Of a stretch of 64,000 bases of DNA, positions 26,553 to 33,894 are shown in pieces; positions within the stretch are counted from its first letter, which is position 1, and each line of letters starts with the position of its first letter. The DNA comes from DASTSN01 sp035549175 (GTDB lineage Bacteria; Bacteroidota; Bacteroidia; Chitinophagales; Chitinophagaceae), in NCBI GenBank assembly GCA_035549175.1, contig DASZRL010000099.1:1-64000 (forward strand), in the 5' to 3' direction. Below the pieces are notes generated by a model, which did not search any database, was not told where the DNA came from, and was given only the letters and a program-made list of their open reading frames with translations. Made by a program: the position numbers and the translations under genes.

Positions 26553-29500
26553 TTATGACTGAGTATTTCGTTTTATGTAGCTGTTCCAGTTCTGGTTTTC
26601 AACGATAGTGATGGCAGGCGTAGGAATTTGGGTTATTGCCCTCCTGATTTGTTCCAGCTTCGCTTCACTTCTTGCCTGGGCGTCCAGCCATTGGCGGCTC
26701 ATTCCTGGCAATACTCCTTTCGCCAGGATATTATCCCGGACAAGGTGCGACCGGGCAATCATTTGCTCGGTGGGGTCGTGGGGAATGATGGTCTCCCCGC
26801 CGGAAAGCTGGATCAGCGAGGGTGTATCTGGCGTGAGAGATACGCGGCCCTGGCGGTCGATGATCATCTCCCGGCCTTCCTCTGATACCATAGCCAGGCC
26901 GGGCTTGGCAGACTTTGTACCGGTCCGATACTGAGGAATCGGCTGGGCAACCACCGTGGCCAGCTGGGCGGCCCCAATGCCTACAATGAAAGGAATCATC
27001 CAGAACTGTTCCGTGGCAAGGGCCTTGGATACACCTACCGCCGTATTCTCGATAATGTCCGCAACGGCTTTTGCCTTATCCGCGACGGCCTTCTTTTGGT
27101 CGGCCTCTCTCTGCTCCTTCTGCAACTGATCCTTTTGAGCCTGGGCCCTGGCCTGCAGGATGGCGATCTTTGCGGCCTTGTCCTGCTCGCTTAGGGTGGT
27201 GGCATTTATCGAATCAATTTCCTTTTGGGTCCGCTCATCAATCAGGTCAATCTGCTCCTGAAGGGCGTTTTTCTGGTTCTCATATTGGGCGTCGATTGCT
27301 GTGAAGGCGAAGTTGGTCAATTCGCTGGCCAACTCTTTTATTTTGTCTGTTTTTGCAAGCCTCTTTTGGATATCATCATCAAAACTTTTGTTCGATTTAT
27401 CCAGGGTATCTTTCAACGCGGCATCAAACTGCTTGGTGATCCTTTCCATCAACTGGAGCTGTTCGCTGCCATCATTTTTCATGATGTCCAGCTTGATCTT
27501 GTTGGCATTGATGATAATGTCCTGGAGTTTTGCTTGGTGATCAGCCTCAATCCGCTCGATCTCCGAATTCTTCGCCAGCTCGATGGCCTTGATAGCTTCC
27601 TTATTGCCCCCGGCCTCTTTAATGCGCTGCTGGGCGGTCTTGCGGGCGGCATCGATATCGAACTGCGCCTGGGCATCGGCCAGGTCCTTGCTGTCATTGA
27701 GGAACTGCAGGAGGGCCTGAAACCGCTCCTCATGCGACTTTTTGTCGTCGTCGGCAATGATTTTGTCATTCTCGATCTTCTGTTGCTGGGCGATCTTGTA
27801 GGAATCGAACTGAGCCTTGTTGGCCTCATCCAGGAACTTCTGCAGGTCCTGCAGGGCCTTGGATTTTTGGCCTGTTTTGGAAGTTTGACTTAATATCCCG
27901 TCCAGTGTCAGATCACCATCTTTCAGACCCGACTGAAACTGCTTTTGCAGCGCATCCAGGTATGCCTGCGCGTCTTTGATGCCCTTATCCTTCAGTCCCT
28001 GCTGGATCTGGCTGCGCCCGGGTGCTTGCACCTGGCCAAAGGTGAAAAAGGTTGTCAGGGCCTTATTGGTGAGGATGGCCGCATCCTGCAGGTAGCTGGT
28101 CTGGCTTTTGAGGCTTTCTGACTGTTTGTTAATCAGGTCGGTATAGGCCTTTTCCAAAACGCCCAGGTAAGCCTTGGTTTTTGCCTGCTTAATGAGCGAT
28201 TCACTGATCTTATTGATGGCCTCATCGTTCTGGGCCAGGATGCCGTTCTGATCGATAACCAGCTTGTTGGTTTCACCGGTTTTTTTGTTGTTTTCATCGT
28301 TGATCTCAACGATCTTCTGGGTCGCGGCACGCCGCTGCTCGATGGATTGGGTATTGTCCTGGCTCACCCGGTACAAGGCCTGCAGCTCGCCCACTTCCTT
28401 GCCGATCTCGTCATTGGAATCTGCCGTGACCTGCTTCAGGGCCTTCTGGACCCGGGAAGAGACCGAATCAAACAGGTTCAGGGACTGGATGGCGCTGATT
28501 ACCGCCTCCCCGACGGCGGAGAATATCCCTGCAATGCCCACGCCCGGCAGGATATAGGCCACCTTGCGGACCGCCGTCCAGGCATCGCCGAAGAATTTGG
28601 TCACCGCCGAGCCGTAATTGCCCACATTGCGCTGAAACTGGCCGATACCCTGCTCCAGGGTGCTCACTTCGTTGCTCAGATTGACCACCTCGGCATGAAT
28701 AGCCTGCCCCTGGAGGCTTTTGCGCTCCGTTTCCGACAGTTGGGTATAGGCAATGGTCGCCAGCTGTAATTTGGCCCGCAATTGCTCCAGGGAGCCCGAC
28801 TGGGCGTTATTGGCCACCGTCTGCAGGGCCGTGATCTTGTTGACATTGGCCAGTTCGGTCTTTATCGCCCCCTGCTGCTGCTTCAGACCCGCTATTTTGT
28901 CCTGATACCGCTGGGTGGACTTCTCGGCATCGGTGGTGTTGACCTCCAGGAACTTGATCTGGTCAGCCGTGCCCTTTAATTCAGCCTGGTAGGTGGCCTG
29001 CAGCTTCTGGTTCTGCTCCAGGGTGCCGGTGATCTGCTCGGAAGCCGAGGCATATTGAATCACGGCCTCGGTGGCGGCCTTGGTTTCGGAGGCATCGCCC
29101 ACCAATTTAGCCGGCTGGTTGCCGCTCTGGGCAGCCGACTGCATGGCGGCATTCAGTTCCTCCTGCTGCTGGCGCTGGTATTCCAGGCTTTTTGCATAGG
29201 CATCCCCCGCCTCCATGCTGGCCGTCTTGGCATCGGCCTCAGCCTGGAAGGCCTTGGAATTGGCCAGTACCTGGGCGGCATAGTCCCCGCTGGCATTGAT
29301 CTTGTTGGCCCGGTCCTGCTCATCATTGAGTATCCGCGCCGCCCGGGCCTCGGATTCCTTGGCCTTGGCAGCCGCCAGGGAGGCCTTTTCCTCGTTGAGC
29401 TTGGCCGCCGACAACTCCTTGGCCGCCCGGGCCTCGATCAGAATCTGCTGGGTGAGCTCCTTGGAATGCCCGTTCAGCTCGGCCACCCGCTGGCTGACGG

Positions 29501-29699
29501 TTTTGACAATGCGGTCATACTCCTGGTAGGAAGCATTGATGCTCCTGACCGAGGTGCCGACATTGATCTTCTCGCCCACCGTGGACAGGTCCTTGATACC
29601 TGCCTTGATCTGGTCGAACAAGCCCAGCACATAGTCCTTCTCCGCCTGGAGAGCCTGCCGGTCCGCGAACTTGTCAAATAGAATTTCAGCCATTGGCAT
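26553..29699 (-). CDS. Phage tail tape-measure protein
   Basis: 1,048 residues; an in-frame ATG two codons in (29693) is an equally good start. Residues about 50-340 are Ala/Glu/Gln-rich coiled coil. The segment LEQGIGQFQRNVGNYGSA (about 353-370) is typical of Bacteroidota tape-measure proteins and is followed by the hydrophobic stretch VAYILPGVGIAGIFSAVGEAVISAI (given here in parts: about 383-407). A second helical region follows, then the C-terminal PGLAMVSEEGREMII and GGETIIPHDPTEQM signature found in tail-length proteins. Tape-measure proteins set tail length and are ejected with the DNA. The ORF is intact and no other tail or head gene lies in the element, which is very unusual. Confidence 0.85.
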   Translation of the reverse strand: MPMAEILFDKFADRQALQAEKDYVLGLFDQIKAGIKDLSTVGEKINVGTSVRSINASYQEYDRIVKTVSQRVAELNGHSKELTQQILIEARAAKELSAAKLNEEKASLAAAKAKESEARAARILNDEQDRANKINASGDYAAQVLANSKAFQAEADAKTASMEAGDAYAKSLEYQRQQQEELNAAMQSAAQSGNQPAKLVGDASETKAATEAVIQYASASEQITGTLEQNQKLQATYQAELKGTADQIKFLEVNTTDAEKSTQRYQDKIAGLKQQQGAIKTELANVNKITALQTVANNAQSGSLEQLRAKLQLATIAYTQLSETERKSLQGQAIHAEVVNLSNEVSTLEQGIGQFQRNVGNYGSAVTKFFGDAWTAVRKVAYILPGVGIAGIFSAVGEAVISAIQSLNLFDSVSSRVQKALKQVTADSNDEIGKEVGELQALYRVSQDNTQSIEQRRAATQKIVEINDENNKKTGETNKLVIDQNGILAQNDEAINKISESLIKQAKTKAYLGVLEKAYTDLINKQSESLKSQTSYLQDAAILTNKALTTFFTFGQVQAPGRSQIQQGLKDKGIKDAQAYLDALQKQFQSGLKDGDLTLDGILSQTSKTGQKSKALQDLQKFLDEANKAQFDSYKIAQQQKIENDKIIADDDKKSHEERFQALLQFLNDSKDLADAQAQFDIDAARKTAQQRIKEAGGNKEAIKAIELAKNSEIERIEADHQAKLQDIIINANKIKLDIMKNDGSEQLQLMERITKQFDAALKDTLDKSNKSFDDDIQKRLAKTDKIKELASELTNFAFTAIDAQYENQKNALQEQIDLIDERTQKEIDSINATTLSEQDKAAKIAILQARAQAQKDQLQKEQREADQKKAVADKAKAVADIIENTAVGVSKALATEQFWMIPFIVGIGAAQLATVVAQPIPQYRTGTKSAKPGLAMVSEEGREMIIDRQGRVSLTPDTPSLIQLSGGETIIPHDPTEQMIARSHLVRDNILAKGVLPGMSRQWLDAQARSEAKLEQIRRAITQIPTPAITIVENQNWNSYIKRNTQS

Positions 29700-29823
29700 T
29701 ACGATTTTTGATTGTGATGATTTAAAGAGGCAGGCGCCAGGAAGGCGCCCACCCCTTTGGAGTCAAGGCATCTCAGCAAAACTTCATTCAGTTCGTTTTG
29801 GCCGCCGTCATGGCGGCAATTTT
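29700..29823 (-). other. Leader between two island genes with two hairpins
   Basis: The 124-bp gap before the tape-measure start holds two perfect inverted repeats: GCCGCC / GGCGGC (29801-29817, 5-nt loop) and GGCGCC / GGCGCC (29733-29749, 5-nt loop). Read toward the tape-measure gene, neither is followed by a U-tract, so they look like mRNA structure rather than terminators; on the plus strand the first is followed by TTTTTT. Confidence 0.45.
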
Positions 29824-30078
29824 TTACTCCACCTGCCGAAGCTTTTCCTCTTGCCGAAGCTTTTCCTCCTCCTGCTGAAGCTTTTCCTTTATGGGGGCCT
29901 CGTTGTTGACTGCGAAGCAATAGATTTCATTGGGCCCCATGTCGAGAGTCTTTGCCCTGCTAAAAACCCCTCGGTTTCGCTTCTGGAGTTCCTCGTCCGT
30001 TAGCTTTCCTTGATTAAAAGCCCTCATATTTCGCATGAAGTCCGTTGCCAGCTCCATTTTTACGTCGTCGTTTGCCAT
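29824..30078 (-). CDS. Small charged protein of unknown function
   Basis: 84 residues, no signal peptide. The N-terminal part is helical (ELATDFMRNMRAFNQGKLTDEELQKR), the middle has a short strand region (NEIYCFAVNN) and the last 20 residues are a repeated Lys/Glu/Gln pattern (EEEKLRQEEKLRQ) coded by a three-copy DNA repeat. No family is recognised. Directly upstream of the tape-measure gene on the same strand, the place where tail chaperones (gpG/gpGT-like) sit in phages, but size and sequence give no further support. A second overlapping frame (29699-29920) was judged a shadow. Confidence 0.5.
   Translation of the reverse strand: MANDDVKMELATDFMRNMRAFNQGKLTDEELQKRNRGVFSRAKTLDMGPNEIYCFAVNNEAPIKEKLQQEEEKLRQEEKLRQVE
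29832..29888 (-). repeat. Three-copy tandem repeat in a small island gene
   Basis: The plus strand reads TGCCGAAGCTTTTCCTC about three times (third copy TGCTGAAGC...). It codes for the repeating KLRQEE-type tail of the protein above. Copy number may vary by slippage. Confidence 0.7.
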
Positions 30079-30105
30079 ATATCAATGATTGATTGTTTTG
30101 GGTAA

Positions 30106-30423
30106 TTATCTTTCGGTCACCCGGAAGATGTCAATAGTGTCAAACGGATGTCCGGTCGGAAACTCCTCGCCCTTCCTGAATAGGACTTTTACCGGAATCC
30201 GGGTCTGCTTGTTGATGTGGTGGCAGTTCATGCCGTTGACCAGGGCTGCCTCCCGCTCAGTGAGGACCACCTCTGACCGAAGGACCTGCTCCTTGACAAG
30301 CTCGTATCTCGGCTTAGTGTCGGGTCTTTCTGCCGCGTGTTCCTCAAAGCGGCAGCGCCACTCCTGGAAGGCATAACTTTTATTGTCCGTTAAAACGTCC
30401 TGATCTTGAATTCTTTTTGTCAT
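30106..30423 (-). CDS. Small protein of unknown function, paralog of its upstream neighbour
   Basis: 105 residues, soluble, no signal peptide. The C-terminal half (VVLTEREAALVNGMNCHH, then IPVKVLFRKGEEFPTGHPFD) lines up with the next gene upstream (VSLSEDEAALLNSKLYYG, then MFYRPGATYPVGFPFAD). The pair is therefore a tandem duplication that has diverged. Its ATG overlaps the TGA of that neighbour by 4 bp (30420-30423), so translation is probably coupled. Function unknown. Confidence 0.65.
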   Translation of the reverse strand: MTKRIQDQDVLTDNKSYAFQEWRCRFEEHAAERPDTKPRYELVKEQVLRSEVVLTEREAALVNGMNCHHINKQTRIPVKVLFRKGEEFPTGHPFDTIDIFRVTER

Positions 30424-30719
30424 ATGATGTGATTTTTGTTTTGAGCGTCCGCAAAGGGGAATCCAACCGGGTAGGTGGCGCCAGGGCGATAAAACATGCG
30501 ACCCTTGCGGTCTTCACCGTAATACAATTTGGAATTCAAGAGCGCTGCCTCGTCCTCGGATAAAGAAACCGGGATATCGTTTTTTCTTGATTTGTGAATG
30601 CTGGTTTTTAAAACAACACCACGTTTCTGTTTGACTTGGGAATACTTCAGCCGGACCGGGTATGGATGGAAAACCTCCTCCTGGTAACCCGTCGGCGCGA
30701 TTGATTTAAGCTTATTCAT
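30420..30719 (-). CDS. Small protein of unknown function, paralog of its downstream neighbour
   Basis: 99 residues. Shares with the following gene the pattern LxExEAALxN ... FRxGxxxPxGxPFxD over its C-terminal half. The N-terminal part is basic and differs (MNKLKSIAPTGYQEEVFHPY). No catalytic motif or signal peptide. Overlaps the next gene by 4 bp. It sits in the block of small genes between the helicase loader and the tape-measure gene, where satellites and small phages carry helper- or host-interacting proteins; that role is inference only. Confidence 0.65.
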   Translation of the reverse strand: MNKLKSIAPTGYQEEVFHPYPVRLKYSQVKQKRGVVLKTSIHKSRKNDIPVSLSEDEAALLNSKLYYGEDRKGRMFYRPGATYPVGFPFADAQNKNHII

Positions 30720-30734
30720 TGGTTTTGTTTTTAA

Positions 30735-31019
30735 TTAATTTTTATTTCGGACAGCCTCGGTGGCCATGATCACCCTATCATATTGACATAAAAAATCGTC
30801 ATGCGTCATAGCTTGGATTTCAAAAACAACCCCGTCAACATCCCGCCAAACAATGCACATGTCGTGAGGGTCCATGGAAGCCACCGGCAACATTCCCAGC
30901 TCCCGCCACAAGGCATACTGTGGGTAGTGGACCTCAAGCCAGTTGAGCCGGACCTTAAATGGCAGCTGGTTGAAGCCTTCGATTAACCAGGTAGCATCCT
31001 TTTGTTTAACCCAACTCAT
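30735..31019 (-). CDS. Small protein of unknown function
   Basis: 94 residues, soluble, rich in Trp and acidic residues (MSWVKQKDATWLIEGFNQLP, then RDVDGVVFEIQAMTHDDFL). I do not recognise the family. Its start codon overlaps the stop of the upstream basic protein gene by 4 bp (ATGA at 31016-31019), which supports both as real, co-translated genes. 15 bp separate it from the next gene. Confidence 0.6.
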   Translation of the reverse strand: MSWVKQKDATWLIEGFNQLPFKVRLNWLEVHYPQYALWRELGMLPVASMDPHDMCIVWRDVDGVVFEIQAMTHDDFLCQYDRVIMATEAVRNKN

Positions 31020-31285
31020 TGGTTCGATTTTATTTTAAGCCGCTGACAGCCAATTTTAAAAACTTCAGGAGAGGCCTTTTTTTTTCGATTCTGGCGCCCC
31101 TGGCTCTTTTCCCGCTTCCCGGCCCCATACTGCTTGAATCTGGCCATTTCGGGCCGCTCTTGGCCGTCTCCTGCTATCCCGGGAAGATCATATTCCAGCT
31201 CCCGCAGTTTACTGGGCAGGCGATTGCTGAATCGGGTATGGTGGGGTCTCGCCTTCCGCAAAAAGCGGGGAAATCTGGCTTTCAC
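31016..31285 (-). CDS. Small, very basic protein of unknown function
   Basis: 89 residues with a strong positive charge (PRFLRKARPHHTRFSNRLP, and near the C-terminus GRQNRKKKASPEVFK), so nucleic-acid binding is plausible. No family recognised. The 4-bp overlap with the gene that follows is the main support for it being coding. The 83-bp gap upstream holds one of the three GGTGGC repeat pairs and could be a promoter region. Confidence 0.5.
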   Translation of the reverse strand: MKARFPRFLRKARPHHTRFSNRLPSKLRELEYDLPGIAGDGQERPEMARFKQYGAGKREKSQGRQNRKKKASPEVFKIGCQRLKIKSNQ

Positions 31286-31331
31286 ATTCCCGCGAATTGC
31301 GTCTCATATTGCACACATTTTTGTGGTTTTT

Positions 31332-31349
31332 GCCACCGTTTTCGCCACC
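31332..31349 (-). repeat. Internal GGTGGC pair, 12-bp period (minus strand)
   Basis: On the minus strand GGTGGCGAAAAC is followed by GGTGGCAAAAAC, in the gap between 31285 and 31369. The period and sequence match the pairs near attL and attR, but it lies inside the element, before the block of small genes. It may be an operator or a third recognition site. Confidence 0.5.
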
Positions 31350-31368
31350 CTTCTAGTTGCTACTTTTT

Positions 31369-31956
31369 TTAGTATTTGATTATCAAATGATTGTCAACAT
31401 GTTGGCCGGAGGGAGTTGGATTTGAACCTGGCAAATTGCCGGGTCCCGATTGCTCCGCCTGGCCAAAAAGGGCCTCAAACCACGCCACGAACTCATCCAT
31501 GGTCCTGACCCGAACAAAGTGGCAACCCGGGACAGGCTTTTCCAAAGGTTTATCGCCCCTTTTCAGGCCTTTCTGGAATCGCCCGTCATCGCCGTCTTTT
31601 CCCTGTATTTCCCCTGTTTTGAGGCCTGCAGACGATTCTTGGGGAACATCATCCCTTACTACGCGGATCTGCAGTTCCTGGGAGCGGAAAATTCCGAAAA
31701 TGCATGCCTGGCTCTTTCGGGCCGGATCCCAGGGGCGCCGATCGTTTGCGACTCGGGCCACGCCGCCAGAAAAGGTTATCCAGTCGATGATCGCACGGGA
31801 CAGGCCGTTTATAGTCTTTTCGTTGTAACTGCGGACCTTCATCGAATAACCGCCGGACGCCTCGAAAAAGGCTCTGACCGTGTCCTTCATGTAGTCCAAC
31901 TTCATTTTTTTAAGGCGTTGTTTCCAGTTCATTGTATTTAAATTGTTGATTTTCAA
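31369..31956 (-). CDS. Unknown island protein, possibly VRR-NUC-like nuclease
   Basis: 195 residues. Residues about 40-70 (NEKTINGLSRAIIDWITFSGGVARVAN) and the end of the domain (GCHFVRVRTMDEFVAWFEALFG, about 144-165) resemble the first helix and last strand-helix unit of small VRR-NUC-like phage nucleases. The middle, where the D-x-K catalytic residues should be, does not match clearly (GEIQGKDGDDGRFQKG is the best candidate). It may be a diverged or inactive member. Its start overlaps the stop of the helicase-loader gene by 4 bp, so it belongs to the replication operon. Confidence 0.5.
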   Translation of the reverse strand: MKINNLNTMNWKQRLKKMKLDYMKDTVRAFFEASGGYSMKVRSYNEKTINGLSRAIIDWITFSGGVARVANDRRPWDPARKSQACIFGIFRSQELQIRVVRDDVPQESSAGLKTGEIQGKDGDDGRFQKGLKRGDKPLEKPVPGCHFVRVRTMDEFVAWFEALFGQAEQSGPGNLPGSNPTPSGQHVDNHLIIKY

Positions 31957-32570
31957 CGTCTCATGTCCTCCCCGGTCACCTGGATCACATTGAACATTTC
32001 CCGCAGCCGGCTCCGCACCCGGTAGCCATACCGTTCTTCAATTTCATCTCCATCTAAATTAGTGGTTATCAGAATTTTATGAAATGGCCGCCGCTCGAAA
32101 TAAGATATTTCGATCAGCTCCTGGAAAACATTTCGCTCAGTTCCAAAGTGCTTTATACGTGCGGGTTCACTGCCCACGTCGTCCAGCAGGACCAGCCCGG
32201 AAGGAAGGGTAAACAATCCGCCCTCATCTTCCGCCATACGGGCCAGCTTGATCATCGAAAAAATTCTGATTGGGTATCGTGGGTGTTCACTTATTGCCCG
32301 GATGGTCTCGGTCTTTCCCAGTCCGCTGGCGCCTTGAAGCATGATGCCCTTCTTGGTAGAGTAGCCTCGCTGCGCGAATTTTTCGTCCCGGCTGAACCAC
32401 AGACACAGGGCCTCCACCATCTCCCGGTTTCCCTCATGGAGCCGGAAGCCTCCGTGATTGCAGTCAAAGTGCGACTTTATCACACGGTAAACCAATTTTG
32501 GCGTCGGTTGGTCTAGAATGCTCTGCGAGAGCTCGTCTGGCAGGGAGGCGCCCAAGGTGGAATTTTGCAT
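31953..32570 (-). CDS. DnaC/IstB-like AAA+ ATPase (helicase loader)
   Basis: 205 residues. Walker A GASGLGKT is at 80-87, Walker B LVLLDD at 126-131, and the segment ITTNLDGDEIEERYGYRVRSRLREMF holds sensor and arginine-finger residues in the order seen in DnaC and IstB proteins. In mobile elements such proteins load the host replicative helicase onto an origin opened by the element's initiator. It lies 4 bp after the initiator-like gene and overlaps the next gene by 4 bp, which supports a replication module. An IstB-like transposition helper is unlikely because no transposase is present. Confidence 0.8.
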   Translation of the reverse strand: MQNSTLGASLPDELSQSILDQPTPKLVYRVIKSHFDCNHGGFRLHEGNREMVEALCLWFSRDEKFAQRGYSTKKGIMLQGASGLGKTETIRAISEHPRYPIRIFSMIKLARMAEDEGGLFTLPSGLVLLDDVGSEPARIKHFGTERNVFQELIEISYFERRPFHKILITTNLDGDEIEERYGYRVRSRLREMFNVIQVTGEDMRR

Positions 32571-32574
32571 TTTT

Positions 32575-33339
32575 TTAAAGCGGTTTAAGGGACGGGGATC
32601 GCTGATACGCTGATGCCCGCGTATGGATCTGGCCTGGTGGTCGCTTGCGGACGAATTTGCCTTCCGAGAGGTCGCGGCTCATCCAGTTTTTTGCCGTGGC
32701 GAGCCAGTCCACTTTGCGCTCGTTGTTGGCATCGGACCAGTTCAACATTGCCTCATAATAATGCCCGATATCTGCATTTTGGTACCTGGTGCCGGCCAGG
32801 GCGGCGGCCAGGCATTCCGGATGGCCGAAAAATTCGGATTCCCGAAATAAAACTTTCTGAATTTTTTTTAAAGGGGGTTGGGTAGGCGCCGGCGGTTTAC
32901 CGTCCGGAACATGTTTCAAAATCTCTTCAAACTTCGTTTCTGATTCTGTTTCAAGCGGTCGCTTGTCTGCCAATTGGCTGTCATCTGACGGTCGCTTGTC
33001 TGCCAATTGGCTGTCATCTGACGGTCGTGGGTACAACCCTTTCATGGTACGAAGGCGCTGCCTGAAGTCGTTGATCTGAAGCCATTTTTTGGATTGATGT
33101 TCGTAAACCAGAATGATCTGGAGCTGCTCAAGCTCGGAGAGCCAGCCGAGGATATCTGAGTCGCTAACCTCGTCGATTCGCAATGGAAATAAATTAGCCT
33201 TGAGGCGCTTCGGATCGGCGAAAAAACAGCCGTAATCGTCCACCGTCATAATTAGTCGAGTGAAAAAAACTTCACATTGCCAAGAAAGTTGATTTACCCG
33301 GTCTGAGTTCGTCCAGTTTCGAAGGATGCGGTTCGGCAT
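32575..33339 (-). CDS. Putative replication initiator (DnaD / phage replisome organizer-like)
   Basis: 254 residues. The N-terminal 100 residues (MPNRILRNWTNSDRVNQLSW, FFTRLIMTVDDYGCFFADP, LFPLRIDEVSDSDILGWLSELE) have the winged-helix pattern of phage replisome organizers that bind the origin. A low-complexity acidic linker follows, containing a perfect duplication of 11 residues (PSDDSQLADKR), then a C-terminal region (about 180-230) with WLATAKNWM. Directly upstream of the DnaC-like gene, the usual pairing of initiator and loader. The family assignment rests on layout and pattern, not on a diagnostic motif. Confidence 0.6.
   Translation of the reverse strand: MPNRILRNWTNSDRVNQLSWQCEVFFTRLIMTVDDYGCFFADPKRLKANLFPLRIDEVSDSDILGWLSELEQLQIILVYEHQSKKWLQINDFRQRLRTMKGLYPRPSDDSQLADKRPSDDSQLADKRPLETESETKFEEILKHVPDGKPPAPTQPPLKKIQKVLFRESEFFGHPECLAAALAGTRYQNADIGHYYEAMLNWSDANNERKVDWLATAKNWMSRDLSEGKFVRKRPPGQIHTRASAYQRSPSLKPL
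32957..33022 (-). repeat. Perfect 33-bp tandem duplication in the initiator gene
   Basis: Two identical, in-frame 33-bp units (32957-32989 and 32990-33022) code for PSDDSQLADKR twice. Identity at the DNA level suggests a recent duplication. Initiator genes sometimes carry their own origin repeats, but two units alone do not show that. Confidence 0.85.
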
Positions 33340-33350
33340 ATCAGTTTTTT

Positions 33351-33596
33351 TCAGTTTTCCAGGGCCTCGAGGACCTTCAACCAGTTATATCGGAAGTGGC
33401 TTCCAACGCGGAAGAACGGTATTTTTCGTTTCCGGCGCCAACGTATAAGGCTGGGTTCGGATATCCCCAGGCGCCGGCAGAGCTCTGAGCCATCAATAAT
33501 CTCGGCGGCCGGAGGTGCCTGGGTCGGCTGCTGAGCGTCGAGTTTGGACCGAAGCTCATCCAGGCGCATAAGTATTTCTTCGAATGGGTTTGTCAC
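33351..33596 (-). CDS. Excisionase-like HTH protein (second of two), GTG start
   Basis: 81 residues. The start is the GTG at 33596, which overlaps the TGA of the preceding gene (GTGA, 33593-33596); the longer open frame to 33818 overlaps that gene fully and is rejected. An N-terminal helix (NPFEEILMRLDELRSKL) is followed by a MerR-type winged HTH: GSELCRRLGISEPSLIRWRRKRKIPFFRVGS (about 40-70). Proteins of this size and pattern serve as excisionases or as small regulators in Bacteroidota mobile elements. Confidence 0.75.
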   Translation of the reverse strand: MTNPFEEILMRLDELRSKLDAQQPTQAPPAAEIIDGSELCRRLGISEPSLIRWRRKRKIPFFRVGSHFRYNWLKVLEALEN

Positions 33597-33799
33597 AGCT
33601 TTATATTTTCGGGGATGAGTAAATGATCCAGAGCGGACTTGCGGAACAAGACCTTGTTCCGGGAAGCCTTTAATCCGGCCAAGCGGCCCTCGCGGCGGCG
33701 CTTCCACAACCATGTGGCAGAAACGTGCAAATAATCCGCTGCCTCCTCGATCGTAAAAAGTCGGTCCTCGAAGGGAGTTATTTTTTGAGTTTGATTCAT
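33593..33799 (-). CDS. Excisionase-like HTH protein (first of two)
   Basis: 68 residues, HTH_17 type: FTIEEAADYLHVSATWLWKRRREGRL then KVLFRKSALDHLL. Such proteins bend DNA at attachment sites with the integrase (excisionases) or act as transcription regulators. A 4-bp overlap couples it to a second HTH gene of the same fold, so the two may act together. A small inverted repeat (GCCTGA / TCAGGC, 33802-33816) lies directly before its start and could be an operator. Confidence 0.8.
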   Translation of the reverse strand: MNQTQKITPFEDRLFTIEEAADYLHVSATWLWKRRREGRLAGLKASRNKVLFRKSALDHLLIPENIKL

Positions 33800-33832
33800 A
33801 TGCCTGATTTTCAGGCAAAACTCCCCTTAATG

Positions 33833-33882
33833 TGTAGGCAACTCCAAATCTATATTGTAGGTTTTTTTGGGGAAAATGTAGG
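33833..33882. repeat. Three TGTAGG repeats at about two helical turns
   Basis: TGTAGG occurs at 33833, 33856 and 33877 on the plus strand, spaced 23 and 21 bp, in the gap between the regulator gene and the excisionase genes. Same-face spacing suggests a protein-binding array (operator or excisionase sites). Confidence 0.4.
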
Positions 33883-33894
33883 AAAGCGTGGTTT

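Noticed and set aside
29699..29920. 73-codon frame with Lys/Ala/Ser/Gly repeats overlapping the small charged protein
   Set aside because: It is the same tandem repeat read in another frame; the 84-residue frame has a better start and gene context.
31450..31941. 163-codon plus-strand frame opposite the possible nuclease gene
   Set aside because: The minus-strand gene is coupled by a 4-bp overlap to the helicase-loader gene; the opposite frame stands alone without support.
33351..33818. 155-residue reading of the second excisionase-like gene
   Set aside because: Its first half lies entirely over the first excisionase gene in another frame; the GTG at 33596 with a 4-bp overlap is the sensible start.
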